In this document: in pieces, positions 1 to 13,491 of the stretch
How positions within the stretch are numbered: the stretch's first letter is position 1
Layout of the letters: each line of letters opens with the position of its first letter
The notes under the pieces: model-generated
Database searches by the model: none
What the model saw: the letters and a program-made list of their open reading frames with translations, nothing else
What the model was told of the DNA's origin: nothing
Translations under genes and position numbers: made by a program
Assembly: GCA_020746105.1 (NCBI GenBank)
Contig: CM036618.1
Coordinates: 6,828,501 to 6,892,500, forward strand
Direction: 5' to 3'
DNA length: 64,000 nt
Origin: Trogon surrucura
Lineage: Eukaryota; Chordata; Aves; Trogoniformes; Trogonidae

Positions 1-136
1 CATAAATGACTGTTTCTGATACAGAATGGGCTCATACTTGTCATGAGCAACATATGTGCAAGACTACACATTCATGAAATACATGTGTTCCCTATGAAAA
101 CATTGGCCAAGATATGATAGAGAGGAGAGAAAAAAA

Positions 137-275
137 GAGAGGAGAGGAGAGGAGAGGAGAGGAGAGGAGAGGAGAGGAGAGGAGAGGAGAGGAGAGGAGA
201 GGAGAGGAGAGGAGAGGAGAGGAGAGGAGAGGAGAGGAGAGGAGAGGAGAGGAGAGGAGAGGAGAGGAGAGGAGA
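137..275. repeat. (GGAGA)n pentanucleotide microsatellite
   Basis: About 28 near-perfect copies of a purine-only GGAGA unit run without interruption, flanked by a purine-rich AGAGAAAAAAAGA lead-in. On the minus strand this creates a spurious ORF of repeating Ser-Ser-Pro-Leu-Leu. Confidence 0.98.
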
Positions 276-3200
276 ATATTTTATAGGCTGTGAGAGGAAA
301 GCGAAAAATCAATACACAACAAAATGAGCCTGCTGAATGGGGAGTCCCAGGTGAGGAAGGCGTGTAAGCCTGTGTGTAGGATTTCAGCAGCATCAGTGGG
401 ATATTCACGACCCAGGCTCAAGTCCCACTGAGACCCTTGAAGATCCTTCCCATTATCTTTTGTGGTCCTGGATCCCCAGTCCCTCTCCTTCTGGCTCAGT
501 CTTGCAGCTCTTGCCCCAGGCCTTCTTTTTTGACCCTTTGCTGAGCTAATTCAGCTTATTAAAGTGTTCTCTGTCTCAGATGGTGACCCTGTCATATTAA
601 TGTTTTCCAATCACTCCCTGCATTGTCACTTCTTTAGAGGAGGGCTCAGGACTCATTAATGCTTATTTGGGTGGGGAAAGGACAAAGAAGGGGAAACATA
701 CAGAGTGAATTTCTTTCTTTCTTTTTTTTTTTTTTTTTGCTAGAAGAAATCCAGATTAATTCCAGTTGTGCTGATGAAAGAGAAATTTGTCTTTGTGCTG
801 CCCAGCAGGGATCTTGTAGGCTTCAGAATATTCCCCTCCTTGGTTGTACAACAACACAGCCTTACGGCACACAGGGCTCTCTTCACAGCTTTCATCTGGT
901 TCAGCACTGATTTGCAGAGATGTCAATAAGAGCTTTTCTCCTGGCTTCAGTGGGGGACGTTTACAGCTCTTGCCTGGTTTGCTTCCTACTCATCACATTT
1001 TTCTGGCAGCTACCTCTACTGTTGGAGGGACAATGTGTTCTCAGTTATATATCTCCTAATCACTGACTTATGGCATTGCAAGAAGAGGAGCCTTTCTGTG
1101 GCTGCAGCAGAATTTGTCCCTTTCAGAGGGATGGTTCAGTGAATGTAACCACGGATAATCTTGGGCGTTGGCTATAGCAGCTGCTGATTGCCCAGTCCAG
1201 CAAAGTGGGCAAGACCAGTGTTTCAGTTCAGGCCACCCATAGTCCCATTCATCTCCACATGAGATTATTTTCACTTGATATCACCCCCCATAAAACTCAT
1301 TGTGTACTCTGAGATGATCCTCTGGAAAAGAAAGTGGTTCCTCCCATCCTAAGAGACAGGTCTACAACCAGCAAGGTAAACAACTTTGTGAAGGTGCTTG
1401 TCTCACATCATTGATGGCAGAAACATCACGATCTGAGATAGTCAATATTAGATGAAGACAAGCCCACCTGAAGGGTTTGGTGTGAACCCTCAATTTATCA
1501 GGGTCACACCAAGGTGCACTGGGCTCTGCAGAGGCAACACACAGCTCTTATTGAGACAGCAATTCCTCAAGATAAATTAAAGTCTCAGTTTCGTCCCTCT
1601 CTGCATTGCCATCAGATAATTGATCCTCATGGTTCAAAGCAATATAAATAAAATAGCAGACCTGTGATTCACAGCAGCCAGGTTTCTCAAAGGGTTTAAC
1701 GTCTTTGTGAGTGAAGCTTTTTGCAGTGTCGCAGTGGAAGACATCCAGTGCTGCTGGCTGAATTCATTGGAAAATCTGGCCCAGCCTGTAGACACCAAAT
1801 GGGAAGAAATCCAGCTCCTAGCTCTTTAGAAAACCTGGCCCCTTGCATTTTGAACAGTTTCTTGTTTCCTTCCCCCACAGCTGTCACCTCCTGAAGTCCT
1901 ACAAAGAGGCAAAAGCACTTCAGTGCTAAAAAATAGTAAATAAAAAAAAATACAAAGAATTGCAAAGCGCAGCAGCACACCTGATTTCCAGAACTCATCT
2001 TCTCAGGTACTGCAGACACGGCACAAATTTGTAGCTTTCTGAGACACAACACTTGCTACTCACAAAGAGTGAAACCACCTGTTTCACCTCCAACCACTGT
2101 ATACGCGTAACCTACATGCCCAAGAGGTTTTTAGTACAAACTGCAGTCGCTCCTGCTTTCCACAGCTCTGCGCTGTCCTCCTGTGAGACGCCACACAATC
2201 CTTCACAACGCTCCTCAGGCAGTGAAGGCAAACACCAGGAAGGGGTTGACCACCCGGGTACCATCACCAAGCCACAGCTCAGCTGGAGCAGCAGCTGAAG
2301 AAAACCAGTTTCAGCTCAAGTGAAGTTGGACACACAAGGTCAGATGTTCAGATGTCTGAACCAGGACCTTGGTTTCTCTCTGCCTAGAGAGCATGTGGGC
2401 ATGTACCTCATTTGAGTGACTGAACAGATGCTTAAAATAAGGAGAAAATGCTTTGAAAAATGTCGTATCCTTCACTGCCTTTGGTGCCCACAACTATGTT
2501 TGCACAAATATGTCAGGGGTATCAAGAATTTTGTAATGATACTCTCTCTCTCATGGTTCCAGTTAAAACCGCTGTAAAAAACAAAACATACAGAGCACAT
2601 CACTGGCACCAGAGGCTATAATTTTCTCTGAGCAGAAATATTGCCCAAAAGAAAAAAGAGAGAAAGGAAAAAAATGTAAAAGAAAAAAGGCAGGGTTTCA
2701 TCCAATTTAGGAAGAAATCTATTCAGATCTTTCCTTTCATTAAACTTCTCAACTATTATTAAAGGAAAATCAGTAGCCAAAAATTCTTTGATGATGACAT
2801 TGAATCATTTGATGATAGAGTGTTTTGGGAAAGGCTACAGATGCAGATCACTGGTAAAAACCTTGAGTCCCAGGAAGAATAATCTTTCAAATGTCACAAT
2901 ACTTTCCCTATTGCAGGGCGAAACTTTTAACCCTCTATTTCAAATGAGTTCTACATTTTCTCTTGCATACTTTGGTTTTGGCAGCTATGAGGAAAATAAT
3001 ATATGATGCCTTTTCTTCAGAAGCTGCAGAAGACCTTGACTGATGGCAAAGAGATAGCAGGTATCCAGGCAAGAAATCTTGGTACCGCTTAATACGAAAA
3101 ATGCAATGTTCAAGCATACTGGAAGCAAAGGTATTTATTTTCTTATTTTCCTGCTTAAGACATTTCATAAAACCACAAGTAAACATGCACTACATAGCGA

Positions 3201-4397
3201 ACAATTCATCACTGCATGACCTCTCATTATTCTAAATTCTATTGTCTACATATCTTTATATTCCAAATATTCTTAATCATTAGATTTTGGAGCTTGTCTG
3301 AACACACTTTAAAGAATTGTTATTTGAAGGTGCTGATCAGTGCTGTTCAGAGATCAGAGCTGTTTGAAGGCGCTTCTCTTGCTGTGTCACCCCCATCCAG
3401 TGACATCGATCTTCTTCGTTACCTCGGCTTTTTTTTTTTAATCAATCACTCTTTCTTTAAACTTGGTGAAAATACTTCTATTCCGCAAACCGAATGAGCA
3501 CTGCTTAAAGCACATGCTAAACTCTATCCCAGATCAACAGACCATAAAATCCCCTTGACTTCAACCTTGGATTTAAGAATAAGTATGTGATCATGTTTTT
3601 TTTCAGCTGAAAGTCAAAGAAACAAAAGATTCCATCCAAGCTGCATTTGACCATCTGCAAAAATAAGCCAGGGGGCTGCCTGTACCCACCCTTCCGAGGC
3701 CAAGGCAGAGATCATTTATTCCTCCCCTTCATTCATATTTCATTGGCTATACTTTTCTGTAGGACAAGCACATGGCAAAAAGGCCTTAAGGAAACACCAT
3801 TCCTTCTTGGCTCTGGCTTTCTTTCCCCTTACCACTGTCTCTAGGTTTCACTTACAAATCCACAACAGCCTTTTTCTCTCCCTTTCCTTTACATGTAGGA
3901 GAAAACCATCCTGCAAGTCCCTCTATTTATGCCAGGAATGGGAAGACACTGGTGATCCTGTGCTTCATACATAAATGTCCAGGACATGAGGGCTGAACTA
4001 TTAACCCGGCATTTGAGCGATGAGCGAACATCTGACAAGGACAAACCTCTCTCTGAAACTGGAGGCTCCAGTAACACATCTTTATTCCATTTGGATTGCA
4101 GATTTGAGGGAGTAGCACAATCACTTCAAGAACTTATATTATTGACATAGAGCATCATATATTTTCAATATTACATTGCTACATTACTATAATAGGATAT
4201 CAGGCTGTGCGGAAAACCTCTTTCAAAACTTGCTGTGTGAAACAATGCTGGTGTTACCCATTCACTATTTGTGCTTCCCTTATGCATCCCTGTTTTTTTT
4301 TCCAGAGGAAAGGATTAACCAAGCTCTCTGTCATCACTGCCTGACAGAGCCAGGGAGGCTTATCCACAACTGTCCTCACTGCTCATCCAAACTACTT
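276..4397. other. Intergenic, no gene recognised
   Basis: The sequence has low complexity in places (T17 at 722-738 and a purine-rich stretch at 2640-2700). Short ORFs on both strands have no recognisable domain or splice context. I see nothing else I can name. Confidence 0.6.
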
Positions 4398-4864
4398 GTG
4401 TTGGAGCGAGTGCAGAAAAGGGCAACAAAGCTGGTGAAGGGCCTGGAGAATAGACCTTATGAGGAGCGATTGAGGGAGCTGGGACTATTCAGTTTAAGGA
4501 AGAGGAGGCTGAGGGGGGACCTCATCATGCTCTACAGTTACTTGAAAGGACATTGTAGAGAGGTTGGTGCTGGTCTCTTCTCACAGGTCATTAGGGACAG
4601 AACCAGGGGGAATGGGTTCAAGTTGCAACAGGGCAAGTTTAGACTGGACATTAGGAAGAAATTCTTCATGGAAAGAGTGGTCAGACACTGGAACAGACTG
4701 CCTAGGGAGGTGGTTGAGTCGCCATCCCTGGGTGTGTTTAAGTGTCGCTTAGATGTGGTGTTGGGTGATGTGGTTTAGGGGTGAACTTGTAGTGTAGGGT
4801 TAATGGTTGGACTTGATGATCCCAAGGGTCTTTTCCAACCTGAACTGTTCTATGATTCTATGAT
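4398..4864 (+). mobile_element. CR1 LINE, 5'-truncated 3' fragment
   Basis: The fragment encodes the end of CR1 ORF2 from [20 protein letters not shown] through [13 protein letters not shown] to a stop at 4776-4778, without a frameshift. It is followed by the typical 3'UTR (GGACTTGATGATCCCAAGGG) and an ATTCTATGAT tail. The frame is open for about 126 CR1 codons, and about 70 extra upstream codons are host sequence. It closely resembles the copies at 26776 and 45461, so it is a relatively young subfamily member. Confidence 0.95.
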
Positions 4865-7800
4865 ACTTCAGATAACCACTGTCATCGACTTAAGGAGTAC
4901 TCAGGTAACCCCTTGTCCATTGACAGAGTTGTGGAGATTGTAGCAAACACCTGCAACAAGGACATTTTCCAGAGGCTCAATAGTTTGTTTAGTAAACCAC
5001 CATCCATGGCATTACTTACAGAACCCAGATGCTATGTTGATGAAACAAGTCTGATGTATTGGGCAGAGAAAGGAAGATTTGTGAAGGAGGATCTCAGCCC
5101 TCTGCATCGCCCAGGAGTTGTTTGGTGCCACCATGGTCTCACCTGGCCACTGTGGCTTGTGGCTACTGGGAGGTGTGATCAATTTAAATAGGGTTGTGTC
5201 TTCCTCAAAAAAACACACAGTAAGAACATATTAAAATGTGATTTGCTGAATGGCAACCAACAGAAAAAAACTCCCCAGACAGCTGCTTTTCCCAAGCGTT
5301 TTCTTCCCAGCAGGCAGTTGGAACTGATAAAGCTGTAATTGCTCCTTCTACTTCAGAGAGCGTCGCAGGGATGGTGCACAGAAAGTAGCCTCTGTCCCAC
5401 CTGGTGGGCACAAGAGTCTCATGGAAAGTGAGTTTTTTAATGGAACTGGTGCAAGGATGTAGAGAAAGCATGCTTTTCTGTAATTTTTTTTTTACATCGG
5501 CAAATATCAGTTGGTCCTGCATCTTCGCAGCCCCAGTCCTTCTGGTCATGCCTGTAGGACACTGGTACAAGGGAGGAACAGAGCCTCACGTTGCTCCTCC
5601 ATCCATTGCCCAGATGCTCAGCAGCCGGTGGTTTGGCTGCTGGAGAAGCCCCAGAATCAGACTGGTCTCATAGGAAACAATGACATTGTTGCCGCTGGAA
5701 TAAACATCCTGGTGGCCCATTTGTGTTTATCTGGTATTTCCATTCTCTGCCGATTAACCCAGCCAAGCGAGGTCTTCATGTGGTAATTACAGCACAGCTC
5801 ATTTGTGTGTGTTTTACAATGGTGTTGATATAATCCCACTAGAGCACCCCAAGCATGTGCAAGGAGTTCCCCACCAGAAATCTAAATAACGCCCCAGTGC
5901 CGCTGACAGTTTAATAACATGACAAAGTTCAGTCTCGCTGGATGTCAGGGACAGGAATGCAGCTCAGGCTGCTCTGACCTGGAGCTTTCAAAATACCGTA
6001 CAGTTGGGGCTGAGCGTTTGACAAATAACCTTTTCTTTGCCTGCTCGAATCCATCAGACATTACCAGGTGCCATAGAGAGGCCACATGCCACTGTTAAAA
6101 TGTTAAATTGAGTGGCACAGCCATCGAAAGCTCTGGGGAGGGACATTTATCTTTATTATTATTGTTATTAATAATGCAGATATTGCTGTGCGTTGCATTC
6201 CAAGGTATTTTTGCAGCACTAAATCATCCAAACGCCCATCGACGGCCCTGATAAATCACACAGTAAACCAAAATTCAATACAGCTGTCAGCCCAGACCCC
6301 AACCAAAAAATCTCAGTGAGCTTAATTATAAAGTTCAGGCGGGGACTGAGCATGTTTGCAAGGGGACAGGCAGCAGCATGGCACTGCGGGGAAGGCACTC
6401 AGGAGGGGCTGGATCAGCCCTCTCCTCCTGCTCCTCAGGATCCCAGCACTGCTGCAAGTAGCGGGATGGGGACGGCTGCTCATAACAACACTTCTCATTG
6501 TTTTATTCTTTCTGTCTTTTTTTTTTTTTTTGCACTGTTTATTTCTTCCTATTTATTTTAAGCTCTTTCACTTTTATTTCTGCTTTTACTTTTGGTCCTC
6601 TCTTTTCCTCCTATTCTTTCCCTCTCCCCCATCACTTGACTCCTCTCTCCATCCCTTTTTTTGCTCTTTCCCTCTTCTTCCCCTCCTGATCCCCCCATCA
6701 AAGAAGCAAGGAAACTGTAACCCAAAGGAAGAACAAGAATTGAACCTGTGCCAACTCAATGGGCCAAGAGGCTACATATGGAACCAGCAAATCACAGAGC
6801 CATGAAGGATGTTAGTGATTTAAAGTTATGTATATTGAAGTCTGGATCTTAAAATGAATCCATAATGGTAGAGGTAACTAATGGAGAGACTTAACTGACA
6901 GCCAGCAGAGTTTTTTTCTTTAACATTGTTATGTTCCCACAAACTCCTCTTTTCCGGTCCCCACCCTTCCCCTGCTCCCCTTTCTGATTAGTTCGACATC
7001 CACGTTGACAATGAAAAGCTAAAGCTGCTGCTTTATGAATAAAGATTTAAGCCCATACATCATAAATACGAGAGCTACTCCGGGTGGATGCCGAGTAAGG
7101 CATTCAGCTGCCTCTGAGAGCCATGGGGGTCTCCCTGGGGAATCGCACCCTGTGCCAGGGAGGAGGGAATTTTCCCAGCTGAATGGACATGGCAGCACGA
7201 CTCTAACTGCAGTGTGATAAATAACCTACCTCGGACTCGGGCTTCAATGGACATGTGGTGCAAAAGCCAGTCAGTTCATCCTCTGTGACAACTATCCAGT
7301 TTAGGAGGGTAAAACCAGTATGGACAAAAGCCATTTTGTGCCAGCTTGTCCCAGAGACTGGGAGTTTTCTCAGCACATTGAATTTATTGGTACAGTAGTA
7401 CCCTGAAATTGCTGTGTAATGCCTTATTATGTCTTAATCATGTCTTAAACAAGTGAAACTAAGTGTTCAAAGTGAACATTTGTATCTGAAGCTTTTGGTC
7501 TTGGTTCCCATGCTGTGAAACATCAGCCTGTCCCCCTTAGGAATACACAGAATTTATGAAGCAGTTACAAATGATGTTGCTGTAGAAAGTATATGATATC
7601 GTGACTTTTAAAGAGCTTCCTAACAGTCTGAGTAATAAGGAATAAAGAAGGCCCAGAAAACAAATGGCATCACTGCTTCAGGGCACTGAATGGTGCAGGA
7701 CCTGAGCAGGATGTGGTACATGAGCCGATGAAAGCTGGTACCACAACCCCTCTGCACAAGGAGGTGAGTGAGGATTACATGGGTGACCTGAACCCCAGGA

Positions 7801-10429
7801 GATTCTTAAAGTCCTTCCCTTGGCACCGATAACATGCTTTAACGTTGTTTTAACAAAAGGTTGAGGGAAGGGGGACTTCTTGCAACAAACTCTTTCTCAC
7901 ACTTCTCAATGAATATACTTCCATCCAGCTTTCCCCTAGACCTGTAGATTTCATTGCAAGGGAACAGGAAGAAATCCTGCCTATTGTCTCTGCCCTAGAA
8001 ATCAGGAGCATAAGGGTTACTTAAGCATCAAGGAAAACACCCTTTCTTTTTGTTTTTGACAATTTAGGCTTTCCAGACTGCTGCACCTTCTTCCCTGTAG
8101 CATGAAATTCCCCTTCACATTCTGAAATGTCTATTTAAGAAGAAACTTGAGCAGATTAAAGCCCTTGGAGTATACACACAACATACGAGAGAGAAGGGCT
8201 GTGTTACCCTCTAGCTGCTGAACAACAGGGTGGACTGGAGACCGGCCACCAGCTCCTCGGCATTGGCACGTTCTGCTCTGGGATGACGATGCTGGAGGAG
8301 CCAGTTGCAGTCCTGCTGTGGAGTGACTAGACTGCGGGTTTTTCCTTCTCCTCCAGGCTTCACCAGAGAAAGGCTAGATACTGTTAGTGGTGGCTGAATG
8401 TTGGCCAGATTATGGGGCATGTGGGTATAGCCTGTATTTATTTTTTTAAGTATATATATTTGTTTGATGTTTTGCAAGCATCTGCTTAAGATTTCTGTGC
8501 TTATCTAACAGGAGGAAAGAGCCCATTCTTCCTAAAGCCAATTCAGTGCAAGAAAATGTCATAACACTGCTGGGCCCCTTTGTTTCATCCTTCGCCAGAG
8601 CGACTCCATAGTTCCTCTGCTACTTCTTGGAAAGCCGAGAGCAGTGGCTGACAATTAAAGGCATCTGCTGGGCTCATGAGAGGAAAGGCATGCACGAGAT
8701 ATGAAGGATGGGTGACACCTGAAATGTCTAAACTCTTGCCTGGCACGGACTGGACGGATTGCAGCATGTCTAGCAGGATGTGTAGGGTGTTATAGCAGGT
8801 ATTGAGATAAAAAAGAAAAACCAAACTAAACCCTCCTTGACAAAGCTTCCCCCCACCTCATCGCTGAAGGAAGAGGTGCTATCAGCTCCACGGAGCTTGC
8901 TAAGGTCTCTATCTGTCACATGGCAAGCAGGGAGAGATAGCAGTACAAATCCCCATCAGATAGAGCGATTAGCTGAGCAGAAGCAATCCTTCAGAGACTG
9001 AGTGACCAAAAAAATGACCAGTGGCATAGACACATGGCTGGGGAAAGGGAAAATCTTTGGCATGTTCAGAACTGATGGATAAGGAACGATAAAATAAAGA
9101 CAGGGAAAATTATGAGTGATCCAGGTTGTTACTCACCCCATTTTTCATCATTCAGGTCTGCAATCGCAATCACTCACTCACAGAAACCACTCTTTTTTTT
9201 TCACACAGTGTCTAATGGCTCTGACGCACCCACTACCATAAAATACCACCTAGACCAGTGTCTGGAGAGCCTGAGATCAGCGTCAGGTTTGTTTGTGCAA
9301 GGAGAGGAGCCAGGGTGACAGGCAACTGTTGTTTAATGAAATAAACACAAAAAACTACCACCAGCTTGGAACAATTTGTGTGTGACCAGTATGCTAAACT
9401 CCAAGGGTTAAACCCCAACAACCATTGGAAGCCTTCAGTACCAACCAACCTCAGAGACGCTCATCAGGGAAGTGCAGGTCTCGTGTGTGTGCTTCTGGCA
9501 ACGCAGTGACATGATGGAGCTGTGCAAGGTGTGAGTTTCTACAAGGAAATCATAGCAGTGTCACCAGTCAACGATAGCAATGCTGGCCATGGTCAACCCT
9601 CTTGTAAAGCTGTCCTTCCATTCAGGACTGGTTACAAATCAGGCTAAAAAGAGGGAATTGCATTACTTTGTTTAGTAATTCTTTGATATGGCTAATGGTG
9701 AATTTTGCAGATGCCCTGGTTTTCCTCCGTGCTGCCATGATCAGGGAGAAAGAGAAAGACCATGTCTGCTGTGGAGGTACACCTGGGTACTTGCGCATTG
9801 AGAGTTTAGTCTGAAAGCAATCAGCCAAGGTCCTGGACTTCTACAGTTCTGGGCAACTGAAAAGTTATTTCAGCACCACTTGAAGGAGAAAAATTAGGCT
9901 GACATCTACCAGCTTGGATTTGAAGAATTTGAAACACATTCTCATTTTTCTGTTACACATCACATGAAGAGAGATGTGGTATTAGAAAGATCTAGACCAA
10001 GGGGTACAGTCTTTGGTAACCGGAAAGAAAGTTGACATGTAAACTGAGAGAAATCCTGCTTGCTCCTCTCCTGTTGGGTTAATGAACTTTTGTTATTTCA
10101 GATGGATGTCGATTCCCTGTCCTTTGCTGTAAGAGGGACATTGTGTCTCTGTCTTTAATGATTCTCTGGAAGTAGTTTGCACTGGGGAAGCTAAACTCAA
10201 AGTTTTGTGTTAGAAAAGCCATCCTGGAGTCAAGCTACCTGGCCCTCCTTCAGCTGTGTCTGACCTCTCACAGGAGAAGCAATATAAGTAATAAGGCAAG
10301 TGGAAACCTGCTCCTCCCTGGACCGTCTCCCAGTCCGAGTATTTAGGGACTTCTTGATCTGGAAATTGCACCCAAACTTTCACGTTTAACAACATTAATG
10401 AATCTGTTCTTCATGAAGTTATGATAACC
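4865..10429. other. Intergenic, no gene recognised
   Basis: The stretch contains a pyrimidine-rich tract at 6498-6700 and scattered AT-rich sequence. The ORF at 6356-6805 is a product of that tract. I see no exon-like block, RNA gene or young repeat. Confidence 0.55.
6498..6700. repeat. Pyrimidine-rich low-complexity tract
   Basis: The plus strand is very rich in T and C for about 200 bases, including a long T run near 6519-6532 and CCTCTTCTTCCCC-type stretches. Two overlapping open frames here (Phe/Ser/Leu-rich) are composition artefacts. Confidence 0.8.
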
Positions 10430-10690
10430 ACATTTGAACTCCACATTAATTTTGTTCTGCACAGCATCCCTTAGTAAGGGGCTCCAAAGCTTAACTATAC
10501 ACTGTGTAAAAAAGGCATTTCTTTCTGTTTGCTTTACTCTTGCTGCTTGATTATTTCATTGGGAACACATAACCTGTGATACGAGAAATACTGAATGATC
10601 ATTCCTCATTTCACCCCATCCATTATTTTATAGACCTATACTAAAACCTTATACTTTAACCCCACCAGTTCTCAGATCTTGGGTGCTGCA
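10430..10690 (-). mobile_element. Ancient CR1-type LINE fragment
   Basis: On the plus strand the text CCCTTAGTAAGGGGCTCC, TACACTGTGTAAAAAAGGCA and TTTTATAGACCTATACTAAA follows the reverse complement of an old CR1 ORF2 end that I recognise from turtle and crocodilian genomes. It is diverged with no open frame. The boundaries are approximate. Confidence 0.6.
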
Positions 10691-12340
10691 CTTGGACACT
10701 GCCTTGCAGAGAGTTCTCTGGCCCAGGCCAACACGGTACCACCAGCTGTATGGGCCATATGGTACCAACATCTGGGGAACAGCACATGAGTGATACCCCA
10801 CTATGTTTCTTCTGCTAGCACAGCTGTAGTTTACTTGTCCTTGCTGTCTTTCCCTTTATTTCTATTAGATCAGCTTTTAGATCCAGTGATGAGTATAGCT
10901 GCAGTCAAGCTGTGAAAGCACGTTTTTTTCTTGCAAGGGAGTGTTGCCTGTTTAGAAGAAGGAAAAAAAAACAGTTAAGAAATTAAACAAAAGTTCAGGC
11001 ATAACCCAATGAGAAAATAAACCACTTTTATTCAGATTATCAGGAGTTAATCACTCTTGGAGTATAAGATTATGAACAGCTCCAGTTCAGGAACGTGGAT
11101 TTCTTCATTTAGTTCATACTCATTTGAAGGATACAAAAAAAATGTCATCTTACTTATTAAAAAGCTTAAAAAATGCAATAATGAGCAGATACTTTTTTTG
11201 CTCTTAGAAACAAAATTTAACTGTTTCTTCAGTAATAAAATATACTACCTATTATGCAAAAAGAACATTAATTTTACTCATGGTTGAGTACAGCTGCACG
11301 ATCTTAATATTAAAGGTGAACTGCAACGATGTCTTAATTACATTATTCCTATTATTATATATTACAAGGTTTAGGGCAGCACACAGAGGCTCTAATCAGG
11401 CTCCTGTTGTGTTAGGAGCCACACATACAAAGAAGAAATATATAGTTTTTACCCCAAAAGGTGACAGTCTAATCTAAACTTGCCCATTAACAGAAGGTGT
11501 ACCTCAATTGAAAATCACAAGTATGCAAAGGAATTTATCCTGTCTCTCTTCTCTAATGGAGACCCCTAAATGCGCAGTTACTTTTTATTATCAATCACTA
11601 TGAAATAGTTGTTCACAAATAAATGACTTTTCTTTAAAGTTTACCAGGTCTGAGTTTAAAGGCTGTTCCTGCTTTCTCCGTAAGAGTTCCTAATTTTTTT
11701 TTTTACCCCGGCAATTCAGGTGGTGACAATCCCAACAGCCATTAGATATTCCTGAGATTAATGTTATTTTGGAGGACAAAATCCAGTCTTGAGCTTGAGC
11801 TTGGTGGAGTACCTAAAAATGTGTTTGTCCTTTCAAATGTGTTATTCTTTGTCCGCATAATGCCCTGAAGAAGTACTGTACTTGATTGACATGTCATGGT
11901 CCACATGCCAGATTTTACTTTTTAATGTCATTGCCATTTTTAAGCAACTGTGGGTCAGTTTAGGGCCAGTTTGGTCTCTCCACAAGTTGCTTTCACACTA
12001 AAAATAGAAAACTGGTCCATATAGCTCTGAGGATTTCCAGACTGGTCCCTGCTGTGCTCTCTCAGTAGGACATCAGCATGTACAGTGGGCTCCCCTTCCT
12101 CTCTTTCAACCTCAACCCTCCCTCAAACCAGCCAGGATTGTAATCCCAAATGAATCAGGATTTAAAAATGAGTGGGTTTGGAGGGGGAAAAAAAAAAGCA
12201 TTTTTGCTCACCCCTAAATCTCAATATGCAAGTTGGATTTGATCTTCAGGCTGTAGAAATGAAAACAGTCACAATACAAAAGTAAATTTATTGATTACTA
12301 GATCACAAATTTCTAGACACCACAGAGCAGGAACCTGCAA

Positions 12341-12365
12341 TTTTATTTTATTTTATTTTATTTTT
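12341..12365. repeat. (TTTTA)n microsatellite
   Basis: Five tandem copies of a five-base T-rich unit are followed by poly-T and an A-rich stretch. Confidence 0.9.
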
Positions 12366-12599
12366 AAAGAAATAAAAAAAGGTGGGGTTACCATCACAGC
12401 TCTGAGGATTTGCACAGGTGAGAACCTATTCTCCAGAAGCCAAAGCAGGCATCTATAGAGAATTTATTCATTCACGACCTCTGAAAATACAGTCACGTGC
12501 ACAAGCAGTCAAGTTTGGACCAGGAAAGAAGGTTAGGATGGGGTTTGGTTTTTTTCATCCTGATTTCTTACGGTTGACAATGCTCCATCATTCCCCGGA

Positions 12600-13230
12600 C
12601 TAAACAACACGATACGCTCCCGGTTTATTTGAAACCCAAGGCTTCGACACCCAATGGCATTTGGGAGGGAGAGGCGAAGCAGCGTGGCAGCTCAGCGCGC
12701 TGGAAGGGAGCATTTTTAAGTCATTTAGCAGGAGTTTATTGCTTCAGCTCAGGAGCCTTTGAGTATTGAAGCACGACAGGGTGTTCATTGTTGTGCCAGA
12801 AGTGCCCGCCTTGGGTGTGTGTGGTGTGCGGCACGGGGCCAAGGGTTGTGTTCAAACCCACCCGCACGAGAAATGCGATTTAGGCAGAACAAAGCCCTCT
12901 CCTGTTGTGCCTCCCCGTGATTATAAACTAGATCTGTGTCCTTATAAATAGAAGATGACTGGTGACAAAGATGCTGCTTTGACTCGCTCCCGAGGCCAAG
13001 CTCTTGCGCTGCGGTTCCTGATGCCAGACCAATTTAGCGGCGGCGCGGCGGGCGATCGTGTCTGGTTCGGGGTGAGCCCGTCCACGTCTCATGATGGCTT
13101 AATCTCATTTTATAACATCAGGGGGATTCACTGCGGTCCTTGGCCAGCAGCGCTATCCGTTCACCCGAGGACGGTCCTGGATGCCTTCCGAAACGTGCTG
13201 TGCCCGCTGCGAGACTCTGATTGCTAAACA
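12600..13230. promoter_or_regulatory. CpG-dense patch with TATA-like motif
   Basis: CpG dinucleotides are frequent here (for example GCGGCGGCGCGGCGGGCG near 13037-13054) against AT-rich, CpG-poor flanks. TATAAATA at 12943-12950 fits a TATA box on the plus strand, and G|GTGAGC at 13071-13072 resembles a splice donor. An ORF of 90 codons (12955-13227) spans the patch but has no domain I recognise. It could be an orphan promoter, an lncRNA first exon or a conserved enhancer. Confidence 0.35.
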
Positions 13231-13469
13231 GCAGATTACTCCGTCCTCCACAGGGACTGCCAGACTCTGAATATGTGAAGTTGAGATCCTGCTTCCACGC
13301 AACTAAATGCTGTGGCTTGTGTTTATTCCAGCAGGAACAAAATCAAAGATACAGAAATAACAGGGCTGTTTCGAGAGTATAAGTTTTCCTCTTTGTGCCA
13401 CCTTCCATTCCAACACACTTTACAGGATTATTGAATTAAATAATGCAGCTAAATAAACTGAAAAAAAAA

Positions 13470-13491
13470 TACATACATATATATATATATA
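13470..13491. repeat. (CATA)/(TA) microsatellite
   Basis: A short ATACATACAT stretch passes into alternating TA, next to an A9 run. Confidence 0.9.

Noticed and set aside
64-408. 114-codon minus-strand ORF with a Ser-Ser-Pro-Leu-Leu repeat
   Set aside because: The repeat is only the translation of the (GGAGA)n microsatellite, whose unit length of five gives an open frame by periodicity.
6356-6805. 149-codon plus-strand ORF rich in Phe, Leu and Ser
   Set aside because: It is produced by the pyrimidine-rich tract; the hydrophobic stretch reflects T-rich composition, not a membrane protein.
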